From assembly GCA_938040055.1 (NCBI GenBank), contig CALHWY010000006.1:57082-121081 (forward strand): a stretch of 64,000 nucleotides of DNA, read 5' to 3'. The stretch comes from an uncultured Endomicrobiia bacterium. GTDB lineage: Bacteria > Elusimicrobiota > Endomicrobiia > Endomicrobiales > Endomicrobiaceae. The notes below the pieces were generated by a model. It was given only the letters and a program-made list of their open reading frames with translations, was not told the origin of the DNA and made no database searches. Below, piece after piece: positions 36,626 through 45,969 of the stretch (position 1 is the stretch's first letter; each line of letters opens with the position of its first letter). Position numbers and translations under genes: made by a program.

Positions 36626-37684
36626 ATGAGTTTTGACTACAGGGGTTTCTTCCATATTCATTCCGCTTTTTCATGCGACGGCACAACTGATATTAAAGAA
36701 ATAATACGCTCGGCCGAAAGATGCGGAGCCGATTTTATCGTTATCACCGATCATTTCAATATGAAAGCGAAAGAAGAAGGCTTTGAAGGCTGGCATAACG
36801 GGCTTTTTGTCATATGCGGCGAAGAAATTTCCCCTTCTTACAATCATTATCTGGCAATCGGAATAAAAAAGGCGGTTTTGGCGGCCCCGGACGAAAATCC
36901 CCAAAAATATATAGACGCGGTAAAAAGAGACGGCGGCATCGGGCTAATAGCGCATCCGGATCATACGGGCACAAAAACTTTCGGCGTGCGCTCTTATGCA
37001 TGGAAAAACTGGGATATTAACGGTTTTGATTCTTTGAGCGTATGGGATTTGATGACGGACTGGCAGGACAAACTCGCTTCTTTTTTCAGAGCGGCCTTAG
37101 CGATTGTTTTTCCGGCTTTTATTTTATCGGGGCCTAGAAAAGAAACTTTGGAAAGATGGGACAGGCTGAATCTGGACAAAACGAGAAATCGTCTTATTTC
37201 CGGTTACGGCGAAATAGACAATCACGATTTCAGAAAAAAAGTTTTCGCTATGACTTTCAGAATTTTTCCTTTCGATTTCGCTTTCAAAACCGTTTCAACC
37301 CATATTTTGCTTAAAAAAGAACTCAGCGCGGACGCCGAAGAAGCAAAGACGCAGATAATGGAATCCGTTAAAAATTCATCCGTGTACATTGCGCAGGAAA
37401 AATGGAAATCTTCAAAAGGTTTTGAGTTTTACATAACGGACGGATTAAAAACGGCTTACAGCGGAGAAACTTTGGAAAAGACCGGTCCTGCATTCGTAAA
37501 AGTAAAACTTCCGCAAAAAGCTTTGATAAAAATAATTCATAACGGCAAAGAACTTTGTTCCGGTTTTGCGGACGCTTTTTCGGCTGAAGCGAAAGAGGCG
37601 GGAATTTACAGAGTGGAAGCATACCAAAAAAAATGTTTTGTTTATAAACCCTGGATCTTTTCAAACCATATAAGAGTGAATTGA
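36626..37684 (+). CDS. PHP-domain phosphoesterase
   Basis: 352 residues. N-terminal PHP metal site: FHIHSAFSCDGTTDIKEII, IVITDHFNMKAKEEG, ICGEEISPSYNHYLAIG, GLIAHPDHTG and, later, YGEIDNHDF, which together supply the His/Asp/Glu ligands. The C-terminal third is beta-rich (FYITDGLKTAYSGE, VKVKLPQKALIKIIHNGK, GIYRVEAYQ) and ends PWIFSNHIRVN as in related full-length proteins, so it is complete. Substrate unknown; relatives act on nucleotides or phosphate esters. Its last codons and TGA stop coincide with the 3' end of the first CRISPR-like repeat remnant. Confidence 0.87.
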   Translation: MSFDYRGFFHIHSAFSCDGTTDIKEIIRSAERCGADFIVITDHFNMKAKEEGFEGWHNGLFVICGEEISPSYNHYLAIGIKKAVLAAPDENPQKYIDAVKRDGGIGLIAHPDHTGTKTFGVRSYAWKNWDINGFDSLSVWDLMTDWQDKLASFFRAALAIVFPAFILSGPRKETLERWDRLNLDKTRNRLISGYGEIDNHDFRKKVFAMTFRIFPFDFAFKTVSTHILLKKELSADAEEAKTQIMESVKNSSVYIAQEKWKSSKGFEFYITDGLKTAYSGETLEKTGPAFVKVKLPQKALIKIIHNGKELCSGFADAFSAEAKEAGIYRVEAYQKKCFVYKPWIFSNHIRVN

Positions 37685-37721
37685 AATACCTCCTTTTCAA
37701 TTTTAATCTTGCCTCAATGTA

Positions 37722-37819
37722 GTCGCTCCCTTCACGGGAGCGTGAATTGAAATGGGCGGAGTCAACAAATACGGAGAAAAGGCTGTAGTAGCTCCCTTTA
37801 CGGGAGCGTAAATTGAATT
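37722..37819 (+). CRISPR. Relic of a type I-C-like CRISPR array (two repeats, one spacer, plus degenerate flanks)
   Basis: Repeat A at 37722-37753 is 32 nt, opens GTCGCTCCCTTCACGGG and ends AGCGTGAATTGAAAT, with an internal GCTCCC/GGGAGC hairpin: the hallmark of type I-C repeats (palindrome plus ATTGAAAY tail). Repeat B at 37788-37819 matches it with 4 changes. The spacer between is 34 nt. One 66-bp period to the left, GTGAATTGAAAT recurs at 37676-37687, leaving another 34-nt spacer; degenerate tails GAATTGAAAT occur at 37827-37836 and 37881-37890. No cas gene lies in the window. Confidence 0.75.
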
Positions 37820-38164
37820 TTCAGTGGAATTGAAATATCATATTGCTTATTTGCGCCGCTTCTTTCAACCGGAACGGCTTGAATTGAAATAATCCGACCG
37901 CGCATAGAATACGGCGTAACGGATTCGCCGCAGTCTTTACCGGAAACGCAGTTTAGGGAAATACCGGCAAAAAAGCCGCATAAGCCGCCGGAAGCGGGAA
38001 AGATAAAGACTTTTAGGCGCGTTCGGATAAAAACGCGGCGGATATGTCTTAAAAATCCAGCGCGGCTGTTGCCGGAGTAAATTTTGCCGCTAAAACATTT
38101 CAGGCGCGTTTTTTTTGAGCGAAACGGCATTTTATCCGCATTAAAATTGCGCGAAGGGTTTTAT
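37820..38164. other. Intergenic between CRISPR relic and folD
   Basis: Holds the degenerate repeat tails near 37827-37890 and then unremarkable sequence; no gene is supported. Confidence 0.55.
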
Positions 38165-38170
38165 TATAAT
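38165..38170 (+). promoter_or_regulatory. Possible -10 box upstream of folD
   Basis: TATAAT about 100 nt before the folD start; no good -35 element, so weak support. Confidence 0.3.
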
Positions 38171-38271
38171 CTGACGGATCCGGCATGACGAAACTTTTTA
38201 AAAGAACTGCAAAAAAGCCCGGCTTTTTTAATGTTTATTTGCCAAAAAATTTTAATTTATACCGGGGGAAT

Positions 38272-39147
38272 ATGGCGATGAATTTAATAGACGGCAAAAG
38301 AATATCGGAAGAAAAGAGGCTGGAAATCAGACGCAGAGTGGAAAAACTGAAAACGCAAACAGGCAAAACGCCCGGGCTTGCCACAATACTTGTCGGAGAC
38401 GATCCCGCGAGCCGGGTTTACGTCAATTCTAAAATAAAAGCCTGCGCCCAGGCCGGAATGTATTCTAAACATTGCGCGCTGGCGGCCGATTCTTCGAAAG
38501 AAAAAATTATAGACAAAATAAAAGAGCTGAATGAAAATCCGGACATAGACGCGATATTGCTGCAGCTGCCGCTTCCCGACAACAGTTATGCTCAGGAATG
38601 CATAAACGCCATAAATCCCTTAAAAGACGCCGACGGGCTTCACCCTTTTAACGCCGGGCTTTTAAACCTGTCTAAAAGCTGGAAAGAAATAACGGAAAAA
38701 AATTTTCCCGTTTCGTGCACGCCTCTGGGAGTGATACATCTGCTTCAAAAATCCGAAATCGCGGTTGAAGGAAAAACGGCTGTTGTGATAGGAAGATCGA
38801 ACCTTGTCGGAAAGCCTTTATCTATGCTTTTGCTTGCCAACAACGCCACCGTTATAATGGCGCACTCAAAAACGGAAAATTTAAAAGACATTTGCAAAAA
38901 AGCCGATATAGTCGTCGCCGCGGTCGGCAAAGCCGGTTTTATCAACAGGGATTTTATAAAAGACGGGGCCTGCGTTATCGACGTAGGGATAAACAGAGCC
39001 GGCGGAAAACTTTTAGGAGACGTAGATTTTGAAAGCGTTAAAGATATGGACATTTCAATAACGCCCGTACCCGGAGGGGTCGGGCCGATGACGATAACGA
39101 TGCTTCTTGAAAACACTCTTAAAGCTTTCGCCAACGCAAGGAAATGA
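38272..39147 (+). CDS. folD: Methylene-THF dehydrogenase / methenyl-THF cyclohydrolase
   Basis: Bifunctional one-carbon enzyme, 291 residues. PGLATILVGDDPASRVYVNSK carries the catalytic Tyr and Lys; ILLQLPLPD, PLKDADGLHPFNAG, CTPLGVIHLL and VVIGRSNLVGKPLSMLLL (NADP site) follow, ending VTPVPGGVGPMTITMLLENT-like. A GGGGGA element precedes ATG 38272; ATG 38278, two codons later, is an equal candidate. Two unknown genes follow in the same direction, probably on one transcript. Confidence 0.96.
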   Translation: MAMNLIDGKRISEEKRLEIRRRVEKLKTQTGKTPGLATILVGDDPASRVYVNSKIKACAQAGMYSKHCALAADSSKEKIIDKIKELNENPDIDAILLQLPLPDNSYAQECINAINPLKDADGLHPFNAGLLNLSKSWKEITEKNFPVSCTPLGVIHLLQKSEIAVEGKTAVVIGRSNLVGKPLSMLLLANNATVIMAHSKTENLKDICKKADIVVAAVGKAGFINRDFIKDGACVIDVGINRAGGKLLGDVDFESVKDMDISITPVPGGVGPMTITMLLENTLKAFANARK

Positions 39148-39194
39148 CATATCGCCGCCGCGAGTAAAAAATGCTGGGGAAGCGTAATTTTCAA

Positions 39195-39749
39195 ATGAAA
39201 AAAGAAATTTTCTTAACTCCGCTCAAAGCTTCTTTGAGTTTATTTTTGGATCTTGAAAAGAAAAAACTTATCCGCCTGATACGGCCGGACAGAAAAACGC
39301 TGGAAACAAAAACCAAAACGGGCGCGGTCAGCAGATTTTATACTTCTTCGCGCGAATCCGGAACGCACACTTTAATGAGCGTTGGAAAAAGAACGGAGAC
39401 GGTAAAATTGAGCTGTCACGACGGCAATGAGGATTTTCTGCTTATTAATCCTTCGGGGTTAAAGTTCAAAAAATTATATCTTGTGATTTCTCTTTACAAA
39501 AAAAACGCTCTTTTAAAAAAAATCGCCTCACAAACATTGTCATCCGGAGATTTTCTGGCGGTTGAACTTAAATTCAACGATCCTGAGCTGAGTTTTTTTA
39601 TAATGCTGAAAAACACCGTACACTGCGAACTTACTTGCGGCGGCTCCGGACAACATCCGGTATTTTTCGTGTCTGAACCGTCGAATCTCAAAAACGGCAC
39701 AATAAAAACAAAAAACTATAATATAAGACTTCTAACGGAGAAAAAATGA
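39195..39749 (+). CDS. Unknown beta-rich protein, downstream of folD
   Basis: 184 residues from ATG 39195 (192 if ATG 39171 is used; GGGGAAG stands 12 nt before 39195). No family recognised. Lys-rich first half (LEKKKLIRLIRPDRKTL), then alternating segments typical of beta strands (FLLINPSGLKFKKLYLVISLYKK, SSGDFLAVELKF, LSFFIMLKNTVHCELTCGG). No signal peptide or membrane span. It overlaps the next gene by 4 nt (ATGA), so the two products probably work together. Confidence 0.6.
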   Translation: MKKEIFLTPLKASLSLFLDLEKKKLIRLIRPDRKTLETKTKTGAVSRFYTSSRESGTHTLMSVGKRTETVKLSCHDGNEDFLLINPSGLKFKKLYLVISLYKKNALLKKIASQTLSSGDFLAVELKFNDPELSFFIMLKNTVHCELTCGGSGQHPVFFVSEPSNLKNGTIKTKNYNIRLLTEKK

Positions 39750-40540
39750 ACTTGGATTTTGCGATAACGGTATTTTTGCCCCTTATAACCGGTCTTTTTT
39801 ATTTTTTTATGGCGCTTGAAGTAAAAAGAACAAGCAAATACCGTTCAATAATGTTCGGAGAAATAGGGTTTAAGAAATTACAGATAGCTTTTGTGCTTTT
39901 CGGAATTTATTTCGTGACGCGCCCGCTGCAAAATATTATGGGACCCCACCCCTGGCCGATGATAATCAATTCGGCGAGACAATTTTTTCTGATGGCTCTT
40001 ATTGCTCCTTCTATTCTTGTCGCCATATTTCACTGGGTTCCCACTCCCAGCGGCGCACCGAAGTCTTCGGCTGTCGCCGCATATACCATAGGGACTCTGA
40101 TGGGAGTTATCTTCGTTCTTGTAAACAGCATAGCGGCCGCAGGCTCAAAAATCATTTACTCGTGGGGAATGATCAATATGTATGACCCCGTCTGGTTTTC
40201 CTCGGGTTCGCCCGTAATGCAGCTTGTAATAATCCATCTTATATGCCAGTTCGTTTCGCCGGTAGGTTTTTTTCTGCTCGCCGCGGCTTATGTAAAACAC
40301 AGAAGACATCATTACCAGCTGGCTCATATTTACAACCTCATGCCTAAAAAATGGAAATTCCTTGAAGCGAGTCTTATGATACTGGCAGGCTCTTTTATCG
40401 TCGCGGGCGCGGCTGTCATTTTCGGTTCTTACTACACTTATGTATGGGTTATTTATTTTATCGGAGCGGTTATTTCAGGCTTATTCGAACTTGTGGGCAT
40501 CAAACTTCCCCCGAGAGAGATGCCTGACGATCTGAAATAA
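39746..40540 (+). CDS. Unknown seven-span membrane protein
   Basis: 264 residues with seven hydrophobic segments at roughly 6-26, 46-66, 82-103, 112-135, 152-178, 205-226 and 231-250. The loop after span 2 contains RPLQNIMGPHPWPM and the cytosolic loop after span 5 contains YVKHRRHHYQLAHIY, rich in His. No known transporter or kinase motif is recognised. Overlaps the preceding unknown gene by 4 nt. Could be a sensor or a small transporter; not decided. Confidence 0.7.
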   Translation: MNLDFAITVFLPLITGLFYFFMALEVKRTSKYRSIMFGEIGFKKLQIAFVLFGIYFVTRPLQNIMGPHPWPMIINSARQFFLMALIAPSILVAIFHWVPTPSGAPKSSAVAAYTIGTLMGVIFVLVNSIAAAGSKIIYSWGMINMYDPVWFSSGSPVMQLVIIHLICQFVSPVGFFLLAAAYVKHRRHHYQLAHIYNLMPKKWKFLEASLMILAGSFIVAGAAVIFGSYYTYVWVIYFIGAVISGLFELVGIKLPPREMPDDLK

Positions 40541-40639
40541 AACTCTTGCTTTTTATAAGTATCCGTTATATAATACGCATATAAAGTCAGCTACCGCTCC
40601 GGCGGAAAAAAAATGCCAAAAGGCAAAAGGAGCCGAAAA

Positions 40640-40816
40640 ATGGCTTGCGGATGCAAAGCAAAAAAAGCAGCGCCGAAGAAGAAAGTTGCGGCAAAAAAAG
40701 CTGCACCGAAGAAGAAAGTCGTAGCAAAAAAAGCAGCGCCGAAAAAGAAAGTCGCGGCAAAAAAAACAGTAAAGAAAGCTGCTCCTAAAAAAAAGGCTGC
40801 AGCCAAGAAGAAATAA
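40640..40816 (+). CDS. Lys/Ala/Pro-rich histone-H1-like mini-protein
   Basis: 58 residues: MACGCKAKKAAPKKK followed by repeated AAPKKK-VAAKK units to the end. ATG 40640 is set by AAAGGAG 6-9 nt upstream. The tail resembles the C-terminal DNA-binding domain of histone H1 and the Hc1/AlgP-type bacterial proteins; the Cys-Gly-Cys at the start is unusual. Likely binds nucleic acid by charge. It has its own strong terminator, which supports it as a real gene. Confidence 0.8.
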   Translation: MACGCKAKKAAPKKKVAAKKAAPKKKVVAKKAAPKKKVAAKKTVKKAAPKKKAAAKKK

Positions 40817-40825
40817 AGACTAAAT

Positions 40826-40862
40826 AAAAAAGGCCGCCTTATAACAAGGCGGCCTTTTTTAT
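40826..40862. terminator. Bidirectional terminator between the H1-like gene and serS
   Basis: 15-bp perfect stem (AAAAAAGGCCGCCTT with its complement), 5-nt loop, flanked by A and T runs; serves the convergent genes. Confidence 0.92.
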
Positions 40863-40879
40863 TTATAAATCCGCGCAAT

Positions 40880-42154
40880 CTATGCCGGTTTTATAATATC
40901 AAAACCGGTATATTTTTTTAGTGCCTCGGGAATGATTACCGATCCGTCCTCCTGCTGGTAATTTTCAAGAATCGCCGCAAAAGTTCTTCCCACCGCTACG
41001 CCGGAACCGTTAAGCGTATGTACAAACTCTCTCTTTTTTCCGTCTTTATATTTCATTTTTATATTCATCCTTCTCGCCTGAAAATCTTTAAAATTGGAAC
41101 ATGAAGATATCTCTCTGTATTCTCCCTCTCCCGCAAGCCACACTTCAAGGTCGTAAGTTTTTGCCGAAGCAAAACCTGTGTCGCCGCAACACAGAAGCGA
41201 AACTCTGTAAGGCAGTCCGAGAAGCTCAAGAACATATCCGGCGTCAAGCACAAGAGATTCCAATTCTTCCATAGAATTTTCCGGTTTGACGAATTTTACC
41301 AGCTCGACTTTATTGAACTGGTGGTTTCTTATAAGCCCCTTTGTGTCTTTTCCGTAAGAGCCCGCTTCTCTTCTAAAACACGCGGAATACGAGACATATT
41401 TCTTAGGCAGCGCGCTTTCTTCAAGCACGCAATCCCTGTAAATATTGGTTACGGGAACTTCCGCCGTAGGAATTAAATACAGTTCATCATTAGCGCATTT
41501 AAAAGCGTCGTCGGCAAATTTCGGAAGCTGCCCGGTTCCTCTCATTGAAGTCCGGTTTACAAGATAAGGCGTCATTATTTCGCCGTACCCTCTTGCTTTA
41601 TGCGTGTCTATAAAAAAATTTATTATCGCTCGTTCAAGAGCGCAGCCTTCATTTTTTAAAACGGAAAAACGGGAGCCGGATATTTTCGCCGCCGTCTCAA
41701 AATCAAGAATGCCGAGTTTTTCCCCTATTTCCCAATGGTGTTTGGCTTTAAAAGAAAACTTTGCCGGTTCTCCGGAAAAACGCACCGCTTTATTATCTCT
41801 CTCATCACGGCCGGCAGGAACGCTTTCATCGGGAATATTCGGCACGCGGAGCAGAAAATCTTCCATCTGGCTCTCTATCATAAGAAGAAGTTTTTCCTGC
41901 TCCTGAATTTTGTCCCTTATCCGGTTTATCTCTTCAAGAAGATCCGAGGAGGGCTCTTTTCCCTCTCTTTTAAGCTTTCCTATCTCTTCGGATTCTCTGT
42001 TTCTTTTAAGTCTGAGCTGCTCTATGTCGAGTATGGTTGATTTTCTTTTGCCGTCCCAGTCAAGAAGCTGATCAAAATTTATATTCTGATTTCTTGACTC
42101 CATTGCCTTCATCACTTCTTTTAAATTTTCCCTTATAATCTTTATGTCTAACAT
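40880..42154 (-). CDS. serS: Seryl-tRNA synthetase
   Basis: Class II synthetase, 424 residues, normal. N-terminal long helical arm (about 28-105, Lys/Glu-rich coiled coil) that grips the tRNA-Ser variable arm; [10 protein letters not shown], motif 2 [47 protein letters not shown], motif 3 [30 protein letters not shown] precedes ATG 42154. It shares the terminator at 40826-40862. Confidence 0.97.
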   Translation of the reverse strand: MLDIKIIRENLKEVMKAMESRNQNINFDQLLDWDGKRKSTILDIEQLRLKRNRESEEIGKLKREGKEPSSDLLEEINRIRDKIQEQEKLLLMIESQMEDFLLRVPNIPDESVPAGRDERDNKAVRFSGEPAKFSFKAKHHWEIGEKLGILDFETAAKISGSRFSVLKNEGCALERAIINFFIDTHKARGYGEIMTPYLVNRTSMRGTGQLPKFADDAFKCANDELYLIPTAEVPVTNIYRDCVLEESALPKKYVSYSACFRREAGSYGKDTKGLIRNHQFNKVELVKFVKPENSMEELESLVLDAGYVLELLGLPYRVSLLCCGDTGFASAKTYDLEVWLAGEGEYREISSCSNFKDFQARRMNIKMKYKDGKKREFVHTLNGSGVAVGRTFAAILENYQQEDGSVIIPEALKKYTGFDIIKPA

Positions 42155-42686
42155 TTCCTTCTCCCGTAAAACTTATTTATAACGCGTACTATTTTAGCAA
42201 TTTTTAAATACATTTTCTTTAAGCGCGACGAAAAAACGGCATATTTTCCGGAAGAGAAAAAATTTTTCGGGCGGAAGATAAAAACAGCGTCTTGGCTTTA
42301 CAAATGTTTGAAGCCGAAAACCGTCTCAACCACAGAAAAACAATTAAACTCTTTTCGGATTTGAAGAAACCGGCATCTGCGGTTGCGCCGGGGTTTTAAA
42401 CCGCAAGAAAATTGCGGAAAAATTATTTTGTCTGAAGTTTTCTTAGCGGTAAAATTTTAAAAAGACAAAAAACCGCGGTTTTGTTTTCCTGTTCCGGACG
42501 GCAATATGTTTTTTGCCGCAGAAAAACAGGAAATACAAAAAAGAAAAGTTTATCCGGTCTTTTAATATGAGCCGGGACATGACGCTTTATTTATTATGAT
42601 CATATCCGCTATCCGCATTATGCCCGCAAGGAAAAAGCCCATGCGGCAAACAATGCAGGATTTTATTCCGTCGCCGGGAAACCGCA
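42155..42686. other. Intergenic, nothing recognised
   Basis: 532 bp between rtcB and serS with no credible frame, RNA or repeat. Confidence 0.6.
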
Positions 42687-44099
42687 TCATCCTTTAATAA
42701 CTGCAAGAGGGAGCAGCTTTGCGACTTTTTCCGCAAGTCCTGCGCCTTCGCATGAGGCTGTCACTTCGCTTATGTCTTTATAAGCGCAAGGAGATTCCTC
42801 GGCGAGAGTTTTAAAAGAGTCGGTAAATATGATAATCCCTTTTTCCTCCAGCTCTTTTTTAAGCTCTCTTCCGCTGACAACCTTCAATGCCTGTGTCCTG
42901 CTCATCACTCTTCCGGCGCCATGACACACCGAACCGAAAGTTTCATCCATAGCTTTTTGGGTGCCTCTTAAAACATATGACGCCGCGCCCATAGAGCCCG
43001 GAACAATTACGGGCTGTCCGCAGCAAGCATAACATTCCGCAATATCTTCGGAACCTTTTGCAAAAGCCCGAGTCGCGCCTTTTCTGTGCACAATCGTTTT
43101 TATTCCTTTGTGCTTTTCGATTTTTGCTATATTATGCGCTATATCATAAACTGTTTTAAGCTCTGTTTCCGGAAAACCCGCCTCTTTAAAAGCCTGCCTT
43201 ATAAGATAAGAAATCATCTGCCTGTTAGCCCAGGCATAATTCGCTCCGCAGGCCATGGCGGAAAAATAAGCTTGCCCCTCGGGAGAACTTAAAGGAGCGC
43301 AGCAAAGCTGTCTGTCCGCGACGTCTATGCCGTATTTTATGACGGCTTTCTGCATAATGCCGATATTGTCGTCGCATATCTGATAGCCGAAGCCGCGCGA
43401 GCCGGTATGAAGCATTATTGCAATGCAATTTTTGTTAAGCCCGAAACACCTTGCCGTTTCCTCGTCGAATATTTCGTCTATTTTCTGAATTTCTATAAAA
43501 TGATTGCCCGCGCCAAGAGTTCCAAGCTGCGTCAAACCTCTTTCCATAGCGCGCTTGCTTACATTTTCCGAATCAGCGCATTGCATACAGCCGTTTTCTT
43601 CCGTCTTGTAAATATCGTCTTCGGTCGCAAAACCCGCTTCCGCGGCCCAGAGGCTTCCTTGTTCGGCTATTTTCTTTAAATCCTTTTTTGTTATTTTTAC
43701 GGCTCCGCATGAGCCTATTCCGGAAGGAACTTTCGCGAATATTTTTCCCGCAATATCCGAAATTTTTCCCTCTATTTCCCCAACAGTATAATTTGTAGAA
43801 AGAAGACGCACGCCGCAATTTATGTCATAGCCTATTCCGCCTGGAGAAATTATCCCGTCAGCGGCGGAAAAAGCGGCGACGCCGCCTATCGGAAATCCAT
43901 AACCCCAGTGTATATCGGGCATTGCCAGCGAATTTCCTACGATTCCCGGCAGACAGGCAACATTCACCACCTGTTCCAAAGCTCTTTCTTTGCCGGCAGC
44001 TTCGACTATATTCCATGTGCCGTAAATATCTGCCGCGGTATTCATATTACCGCTTTTTTCTATCTGCCATTTATATTCGCTGACTTTATGTATTTTCAT
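42687..44099 (-). CDS. rtcB: RNA-splicing ligase RtcB
   Basis: GTP- and Mn-dependent ligase joining 2',3'-cyclic phosphate (or 3'-P) and 5'-OH RNA ends; repairs broken tRNA. 470 residues. MPDIHWGYGFPIGGVAAF, GGIGYDINCGVRLL (metal Cys), LGAGNHFIEIQ, MLHTGSRGFGYQI, HNIAKIEKH, and the guanylylation histidine in CHGAGRVMSR. No ribosome site is evident before ATG 44099. No rtcA, rtcR or archease gene is adjacent. Confidence 0.95.
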   Translation of the reverse strand: MKIHKVSEYKWQIEKSGNMNTAADIYGTWNIVEAAGKERALEQVVNVACLPGIVGNSLAMPDIHWGYGFPIGGVAAFSAADGIISPGGIGYDINCGVRLLSTNYTVGEIEGKISDIAGKIFAKVPSGIGSCGAVKITKKDLKKIAEQGSLWAAEAGFATEDDIYKTEENGCMQCADSENVSKRAMERGLTQLGTLGAGNHFIEIQKIDEIFDEETARCFGLNKNCIAIMLHTGSRGFGYQICDDNIGIMQKAVIKYGIDVADRQLCCAPLSSPEGQAYFSAMACGANYAWANRQMISYLIRQAFKEAGFPETELKTVYDIAHNIAKIEKHKGIKTIVHRKGATRAFAKGSEDIAECYACCGQPVIVPGSMGAASYVLRGTQKAMDETFGSVCHGAGRVMSRTQALKVVSGRELKKELEEKGIIIFTDSFKTLAEESPCAYKDISEVTASCEGAGLAEKVAKLLPLAVIKG

Positions 44100-44211
44100 A
44101 ATTTTAAATTTTACCGATTTCCATATCCGGCACTCATTCTCATTTTACGCGACGGACAATCTTTCCCGTTAAATAAGAGTCTGTCTATTTTAAAAATTTT
44201 TCTTTCCGTTT

Positions 44212-45100
44212 TCAAATTCCAATACAAGCAATATTTCCTAAGCAACAAAAACCGGACGACGACGCAAATATTTTGAGAAAGGCTCTCACATATGTCTCTT
44301 TTGTTTCCAATCCATGATACAAATTCTTCATCACTTTTAACGTGTCCGGCAATAAACTTTCACCGTCTCTCGGCATTTTTCTTAACACAGCGCTTTCGTT
44401 TAGCGATATCTCCGATATCGATTCTTTCGCTTTCATCGTCATGCATTTATATTTTTCCGCACAAACTACTCCGTTTTGCATCTCTTCAAAAACTTGCCGT
44501 CTATCAGCTCTCTTTCCATCCCCCAAATATGTCTCTTCTTTTCCTTCTTTCCCGCATCCGTATATCCTTAACTTGCCGTCCGATCCCCTGTCTGTAAATT
44601 TACCTTCTTCCAATGCCAAACTTCTTAGCTTTTCCGCTTCTTTCTTGCTTAGCTTATTCTCGCTTATATAATTCTCTACCGCCTCTAAATTCTCCGTCGC
44701 CTACGCAAATTTCAATATCTCTTCTTCGTTTATTAACCGCTCTCTTATCTTAGCGTCCGTCTCCGCGTCTCTCGTCAGGTCAAAACTTTCCGTCTTTTCA
44801 TAAATATTTTTTAACGCCCGCGCCTTTATTAGAAATTCTTCCGCGCTCTTTGAAGAAGCAAATATCTTCTTATAAGCCTTCTTTAATTCATCCTTTACTT
44901 CCTTTGCCCATCTATTATCCTATTTATGTCTTCCGCCGCCGATATTTTATCGGCGTCGCCTTTTGCCATCACTTCCGCTATACTCGTAACAAGCCTCGTA
45001 TCCGCCGTCAATTCCGCGTTCAACATTCTTGTTATTTCATCTTTGCGGCTTTTTATATAAGCCGCCCGCGTTTCCTTTTCGGGCGATATTACACGGATTA
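44212..45100 (-). pseudogene. Decayed gene for a charged helical protein
   Basis: Reading across frames gives one protein-like sequence: SPEKETRAAYIKSRKDEIT, then AEDINRII; a 1-nt frameshift near 44910; WAKEVKDELKKAYKKIFASS; an in-frame TAG near 44701; ATENLEAVENYISENKLSKK; and SEISLNESAVLRKMPRDGES, fading near 44212. Heavily Lys/Glu helical, function unknown. Codons such as CTA, GTA, AGA and ATA are more common than in neighbours, hinting at foreign origin. Broken by at least one frameshift and one stop, so non-functional unless the sequence has errors. Confidence 0.65.
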
Positions 45101-45491
45101 AACATAAAAAGCGGAAAGCCGTTTTATATTTTCTACATAACCCGATAAGAATATTTCCGGTTATTATCATAAAAATCGTCTTTAACGGTATTTTATACAC
45201 AACGGACGCTATCCGCTTTCTTTATACGGGACGCAAAACCAAAAAGACGGTAATATCAAATAAAGACTGGGGCGCGCGGCGGACGGTATATTTCTATTGT
45301 ATAAAGCCGAACCGGCATGTGAATTTTATTTTTCGCGCGCAAGCGGAACTTTCATTCCCAAGGCATCCCTTCGGCGCGCGCAAAGATAAATGAATTTTCA
45401 GGCTGGAAATTTTCGTAAGCTTATATTCGATAAAAAAACTCTAAGACAAATAAAAATCCAAGCGGACTTGCGAAAAAAGGCAAATAAAAAA
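45101..45491. other. Intergenic, nothing recognised
   Basis: 391 bp between the decayed gene and tRNA-Glu; no RNA or protein signal. Confidence 0.55.
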
Positions 45492-45565
45492 CGCTGCCAA
45501 CGGGATTTGAACCCGTGATCTCCGCCTTGAGAGGGCGATGTCCTGAACCGCTAGACGATGGCAGC
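45492..45565 (-). tRNA. tRNA-Glu (CUC)
   Basis: 74-nt cloverleaf: acceptor GCTGCCA/TGGCAGC, discriminator G, D-arm CGTCTAGCGGTTCAGGACA, anticodon loop CTCTCAA giving CTC, T-arm GGGTTCAAATCCC. CCA not encoded. Confidence 0.94.
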
Positions 45566-45969
45566 ATTTAAACCGTTTTTATATCAGCATTATTATATAT
45601 TAATTGCCGGCCTCTTTCAAATGCCGGAGATCTCTAAAAAGAAAAATACCTTTAAAGAAGTTTCAGGACAAGAGCCTTTTTTAAGAAGAATGATTGCCTC
45701 AGGTTTAAAAATACGCCGCTTTTCCGACAGTTTAAGTGAATTAAACCCCGTTTGAAAGCGGCCGCGCTTATTATAAAAACGCAAGTTTTCCACTTCGCTT
45801 TTAATGTACGAAACCGCTTGCATATTATAAATGCACGAGCCGGCCTTACGGAAATTTTTCCGGGATAATATTCCAGAAAGGTTTGCAAATACCGGCGGCT
45901 TAGTTTTTGATATACGTTAAAATTTTTAACAAAAAACTATTTTTTCAAAAAACTTTATTTTCACGGAAT
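45566..45969. other. Intergenic, nothing recognised
   Basis: 404 bp downstream of the yfcE-like gene; short frames only. Confidence 0.55.
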
